A stretch of DNA of 54,360 bases from Paracoccaceae bacterium (GTDB lineage: Bacteria > Pseudomonadota > Alphaproteobacteria > Rhodobacterales > Rhodobacteraceae), in assembly GCA_002402045.2 (NCBI GenBank), contig NVUX02000015.1, positions 1-54,360 on the forward strand, written 5' to 3'. Shown here piece by piece: positions 52,096-54,360 of this stretch. Within the stretch, counting starts at the first letter, position 1. Each line of letters begins with the position of its first letter. The notes under the pieces were generated by a model. The model did not search any database, had not been told where the DNA came from, and worked only from the letters and a program-made list of their open reading frames with translations. The translations under genes and the position numbers were made by a program.

Positions 52096-52625
52096 TTGAA
52101 AAAGCTGGGCGAGTATTCAGCCAAACTCGCAAGAAAAATGGCATCTATGCTTTTTGGCCGCATTTATGATGAAGATAAACTGGTCGACGGCGGCAAGACA
52201 TATCAGGTGCTTAGCATGTGAGTGATGGCCACGTGTGCCTATTATAATGCCACCCAGATCATAACACAAATTAATGGTGAAATCTCAGGCTTGCAAGCCG
52301 GTGTGCTCGATTCAAAATTTCCAAACGCCGTTGAAAAGGCTGCTGGCCCAACTTCGAATCGCAAAAAATCCCACAATACGAATTTGTGGTGTCGGAATTC
52401 GCGGCATTGCTGGTGGCGCTAAAAGCCTCACGGGCTGCGCCGCTTTCCGATTTCACAAACGGAATAGAAAACGGCGATATTGACGACATGCGCCAGCAAG
52501 CCAAAGACATTTTGGCCAGCCTCAATGCACATCCTCGCGCAGAACTGGCGCCCAATTTGATAGCAGATGTCCATGAGCATGTTGAGGCGCATGTTTCAAG
52601 GTTCTTAACACCCGGTCGAATTTAG
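52096..52625 (+). pseudogene. Frameshifted and interrupted gene of unknown family
   Basis: From a TTG at 52096, one frame reads LKKLGEYSAKLARKMASMLF and so on to a TGA at 52219-52221. It resumes in the same frame (VMATCAYYNATQIITQING) to about 52350. A shift to the next frame then gives QYEFVVSEFAALLVALKAS and on to VSRFLTPGRI and TAG at 52623-52625. Both parts are protein-like and helical. I do not recognise the family. Chance is an alternative for the first part; the last ~80 codons look most gene-like. Confidence 0.4.
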
Positions 52626-52744
52626 GTACCCGATTGGGCGCATTTATCCAGCAAGATCTGCAAACTGTTGAAAACCGGTGGCTTTTTCGTATTCCAGAAG
52701 CGCACCGCGTGGAGTCGATTTCGTTTCAACAGGCGCAACAGTAG

Positions 52745-52795
52745 CAAAGGCGGGAACCGCGGAGACCTCAAATATCGCAGCGGTTCCCGCCTTTG
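52745..52795. repeat. Long perfect hairpin (16-bp stem)
   Basis: CAAAGGCGGGAACCGC (52745-52760) is the exact complement of GCGGTTCCCGCCTTTG (52780-52795), with a 19-nt loop. There is only a short T-run. It lies in decayed DNA 120 bp past the last broken frame. It could be the terminator of a lost gene or the recognition site of a mobile element. Confidence 0.75.
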
Positions 52796-52871
52796 TGGCC
52801 ATTTGATTAGAACAAGAACAGTCCTTCGCTCGCGCATCTGCTACTGAGCAGTCCATATGATCGACTTGGAC

Positions 52872-53095
52872 GGCCTATTCTGTTGAAAAACTCCGCTTTT
52901 CGGCAAAAGCCGGAAATATTTACCCACACAGCGCAACTGGGAAGCTTTAGCGAGGGTTTCGGCTAAAATGAGCTCCTAGCCTTGGTTCGGCGCCTGGAGC
53001 CTTTTTGCGGCAATCCACACGAAGTTTCAGCAAACGTGTGCTTTTGGCGGAATTTCTCGAGCCCCTAATTCGGGAGTTTTTCAACAGAATAGGCC
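52872..53095. mobile_element. MITE-like element with 23-bp perfect inverted ends
   Basis: GGCCTATTCTGTTGAAAAACTCC-type left end (52872-52894) is exactly repeated in inverse at 53073-53095. The 178 bp between hold no gene but contain smaller inverted repeats (GCTTTT/AAAAGC; CACACG/CGTGTG). Length, perfect ends and absence of transposase fit a miniature element moved by a transposase encoded elsewhere. I recall similar TGTTGAAAAACTC ends in some insertion-sequence families but cannot confirm. No target-site duplication was recognised at the edges. Confidence 0.7.
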
Positions 53096-53280
53096 CAAAG
53101 CCGACCTCCAACCCGGAAAATTAGTGCCGCAGTGCAACCCTTCAAATTGGCCATTCGTTCACGTGTTACATTTTTTGAAGAAACGGCGCTATGCGAGCTT
53201 TCTCTCCTGTCAGCCCGATGATACCATTGCCACTTGTGGTATTTATTTAAAATGCCCGGTCAGAAAACGAGGCCCCCAAC

Positions 53281-54062
53281 ATGCAGCATTCAAAGGAATT
53301 GAATGAGATTTAAGACGCTGGGCTAGACGGCATTTCAATCATTCGGGATAGCATTGCCGACGCTACTTGTAACCATATAGTATCCAGCCACAAGTTTAGA
53401 AAGACAATACAAAGGCTTGTAAGTTACCAGTCAAAAAGAAGCCAATGCCTCTCCTATCTCGTCAGTTCAAACAGAATCTGGGACGCTGAAATGATCTTGA
53501 GGCCGTTTTTCGAGGCAAACCTCAAAGTATGGTACCTTTGTTCGCTACGAGGGCCAAATCAAGAGGATGCTGTGGCAAATTCTTGGGTGCGTTCCTTGAT
53601 GCTCAATCACATAAGCGGCGGGTCAAGGCTGGACTGGCAGATCAATCGCGGAGACTTGAAGCAAAATTTCGATGTCAAGATCTTTGCGGCACTCGAAAGT
53701 TCTGGAAATTTTCAATTTCACGATGGCAACAAGAAAGAACGTCGCGAGATTGAACTACGCTGGTCGTTCTCCAATTTGATCAGGCAATTGGTAAGTACAC
53801 CTAAGGAAATCCTGAGTTTTCAAGTATCAGGGCGTTGGATCATGGATTTGGAATGCAGAGTCATTTGCTTCACGCAGATATAAGTGCGCTGGATCGAATG
53901 CTGGATCGAATGACTCGTGATCCGGGTGAGCTTGAAGTTTTAGTTGGAACGCATGTTTGCAAAACTCTTTCGGATCAGATTTACCTTTGGGCCATGACTT
54001 CTATTGCCATTTTGTCATGCGCAAAACCGAAAGACCAGCGGGCAAAGGAAGTTGCTAGGTAA
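53281..54062 (+). pseudogene. DUF5677-like protein gene with a nonsense codon and a frameshift
   Basis: An ATG at 53281 (GAGG 8 nt before) reads MQHSKELNEI and then TAA at 53311-53313. The same frame continues open for 190 codons (DAGLDGISIIRDSIADATCN, DAEMILRPFFEANLKVWYLC) to 53883. A second frame from about 53835 reads FGMQSHLLHADISALDRMLD and VGTHVCKTLSDQIYLWAM to the TAA at 54060-54062. Together they look like one all-helical protein whose C-terminal part was shifted near 53835. The YGM-SHLLHAD and HVCRI-SDQ pattern recalls DUF5677-like proteins; this is memory, not a search. Confidence 0.5.
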
Positions 54063-54095
54063 TCCCCCTATTTTTCATGGGGTTCTCTCGTAGAA

Positions 54096-54323
54096 TTACG
54101 TGGCTAGTTTCAGTTTCATGGCAGGTGTGATCCCGCCGATGCCGATGTTGGCCGGGTCGTTGCTGTATGCCCAGAGCCATTCAGCGGCCTGTCTTTGTGC
54201 CTCTTCGATTGTTTCAAACATGTTCTGGTCCTGACCTTCCACCAAGAATTCCCTTGAGTTTGAGCTAGCGTCTGACCTATCCAAAGGACAGACAGTGAAC
54301 CGATCAAGATTTCCGACGGACAA
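54096..54323 (-). pseudogene. IS3-family transposase C-terminal fragment at the window edge
   Basis: The minus strand encodes MFETIEEAQRQAAEWLWAYS and IGIGGITPAMKLKLAT, then stop. This is the well-known end of IS3-family (IS51/IS407-like) OrfB transposases, where the usual text is WLWTYNNDRPNMGIGGITPAMKLKMA. Upstream the reading frame gives no clear rve-domain motifs and the window ends at 54360. It may be intact beyond the window or a remnant. The IS end should lie between 54063 and 54096. Confidence 0.7.
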
Positions 54324-54360
54324 GTAATTGGCATTTTGCAGGCAGAGGAGGATACGTAAA

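Noticed and set aside
1-54360. CRISPR array, prophage or restriction-modification genes
   Set aside because: No regularly spaced short repeats, Cas-like, phage structural or restriction genes were seen on reading both strands.

Overview
The window looks like chromosome from an alphaproteobacterium of the Rhodobacterales, most likely the Roseobacter group. The basis is gene content (a GapR/DUF2312 protein, an aglREFGAK-type alpha-glucoside locus, roseobacter-like intergenic palindromes), a moderately high GC content and dense operons with 4-nt start/stop overlaps. This is a reading of families from memory; no database was searched.

Layout. 1-8 kb: the end of an alanine-rich repeat protein, back-to-back terminators, thrS, a secreted caspase-like protein, an alpha/beta hydrolase, a DJ-1/PfpI protein with a small membrane protein, gapR, a cysteine-free DsrC/TusE-like protein and an EamA permease. 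8-16 kb: an acyl-CoA ligase, a LOG-family protein, a putative outer-membrane barrel, an Hsp20 chaperone, a 20-codon methyltransferase remnant, a secreted protein of unknown function, rmuC and a methyltransferase. 16-21 kb: a YigZ-like protein and pseIHGFC, five of the six CMP-pseudaminic acid genes (pseB is not here). 21.5-22.7 kb: a dimethylargininase-like protein and tRNA-Met.

22.8-51.5 kb is a sugar-acquisition island with three ABC importers. (1) A glucose/mannose-type importer is divergent from a two-component system. (2) A beta-glucosidase and a LacI regulator are divergent from an alpha-glucoside operon (aglEFGAK); three AAAGCGCTTT-type operators lie between them. (3) A ten-gene amino-sugar operon holds an importer, an oxidoreductase, two different SIS-domain isomerases/deaminases, a ROK kinase, a GatZ/AgaZ-like protein and a deacetylase. 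It is divergent from a GntR/HutC regulator and a GH20 hexosaminidase that has no signal peptide. The importers probably bring in oligosaccharides, the cytoplasmic glycosidases cleave them, and the kinase, deacetylase and SIS enzymes feed the products to central metabolism. In all three importers the substrate-binding-protein gene is followed at once by a strong hairpin, which suggests the binding protein is made in excess.

51.5-54.4 kb is decayed DNA: broken reading frames, a 16-bp-stem hairpin, a 224-bp MITE-like element with perfect 23-bp inverted ends, a DUF5677-like pseudogene, and the end of an IS3-family transposase at the window edge.

The most novel-looking part is the amino-sugar operon, which mixes GlcNAc-type and GalNAc-type enzymes. 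I did not find a clearly new defence or RNA-guided system.
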